The notes under the pieces were generated by a model. That model was not told where the DNA came from and made no database searches. It saw nothing but the letters and a program-made list of their open reading frames with translations. A stretch of 64,000 bases of DNA from an uncultured Flavobacteriaceae bacterium. Its GTDB lineage: Bacteria; Bacteroidota; Bacteroidia; Flavobacteriales; Flavobacteriaceae. The position numbers and the translations under genes were made by a program. Shown piece after piece: positions 63,944 to 64,000 of this stretch. Within the stretch, counting starts at the first letter, position 1; each line of letters starts with the position of its first letter. The DNA lies in NCBI GenBank assembly GCA_947494715.1, contig CANLWG010000001.1, positions 1 to 64,000 of the forward strand, given 5' to 3'.

Positions 63944-64000
63944 ATTGATTATGGCCTTTGTTAAACCCAATATCTGTGATGATGTTGTCGATGCCATGAA
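63933..64000 (+). CDS. PII-like signalling protein (5' part)
   Basis: ATG at 63933, overlapping the DUF1538 gene by 11 bases, cut by the window end; an in-frame ATG at 63951 is possible. Only MQFKLIMAFVKPNICDDVVD and a few residues more are visible, matching the start of GlnK/PII-like proteins (first strand KLIxAxVKP then an Asp-rich helix start). Known in some genomes beside DUF1538 pairs; probably regulates the transporter. Confidence 0.65.
   Translation, partial: MQFKLIMAFVKPNICDDVVDAM

Overview
The window reads as chromosomal DNA of a marine-type member of the Flavobacteriaceae (Bacteroidota). The evidence is gliding-motility/type IX secretion (T9SS) families (PorP/SprF twice, type B C-terminal sorting domains twice), many Bacteroidota-restricted families (DUF4369, DUF5916, DUF4295, carboxypeptidase-regulatory-domain outer-membrane receptors), and promoter elements of the TTG-N17-23-TAnnTTTG type. 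It is moderately AT-rich, with local GC-rich islands in repeat-coding DNA. No rRNA, tRNA, CRISPR array, transposase, integrase or phage module was seen.

Region 1 (1-22026) is a surface-protein locus. It opens inside a large secreted protein with thrombospondin type 3-like Asp-rich repeats and a type B sorting domain. A PorP/SprF protein and a PorE-like TPR/propeller/OmpA protein follow. Next come two secreted proteins that share a short, unusual C-terminal motif: one has a C-type-lectin-like domain, the other an Ig-like and a jelly-roll-like region. Then comes a 3931-residue protein built mainly from 80 tandem 35/36-residue units, followed by a second pair of type B cargo plus PorP/SprF. The likely theme is secretion and anchoring of adhesins on the cell surface.

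Region 2 (22121-34115) is mostly housekeeping: idi, a 6-pyruvoyl-tetrahydropterin-synthase-like gene, a Bcp-type peroxiredoxin and manA in one tight operon; a DUF4369 lipoprotein; a DUF819 membrane protein; a DUF5916 outer-membrane protein; an operon of SPFH protein, small membrane protein and Arc-like protein; a class A penicillin-binding protein; and an S1/P1 nuclease.

Region 3 (34196-43728) has an overlapping AraC-type regulator/AlkB pair, a DoxX/MOSC pair, an ECF sigma factor with a probable anti-sigma factor and a divergent small membrane gene under mirror-image promoters, a Tat-exported sugar isomerase-like protein, aldose 1-epimerase and HtpG.

Region 4 (44084-57830) holds a TetR/UbiB-kinase pair, a KAS III-like enzyme with a pyridoxamine-oxidase-fold protein, a large outer-membrane receptor, a CoA-binding protein, a sodium:solute symporter, RecR, a 2-oxoacid dehydrogenase E2, an outer-membrane-like protein, an esterase-like lipoprotein and a DEDDh exonuclease.

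Region 5 (57831-64000) starts with an intergenic 8-bp tandem repeat. It continues with a FAH-family enzyme, Hpt and CinA run, an rpmB-rpmG-DUF4295 operon, ftsY, and a DUF1538 pair followed by the start of a PII-like gene cut by the window end.
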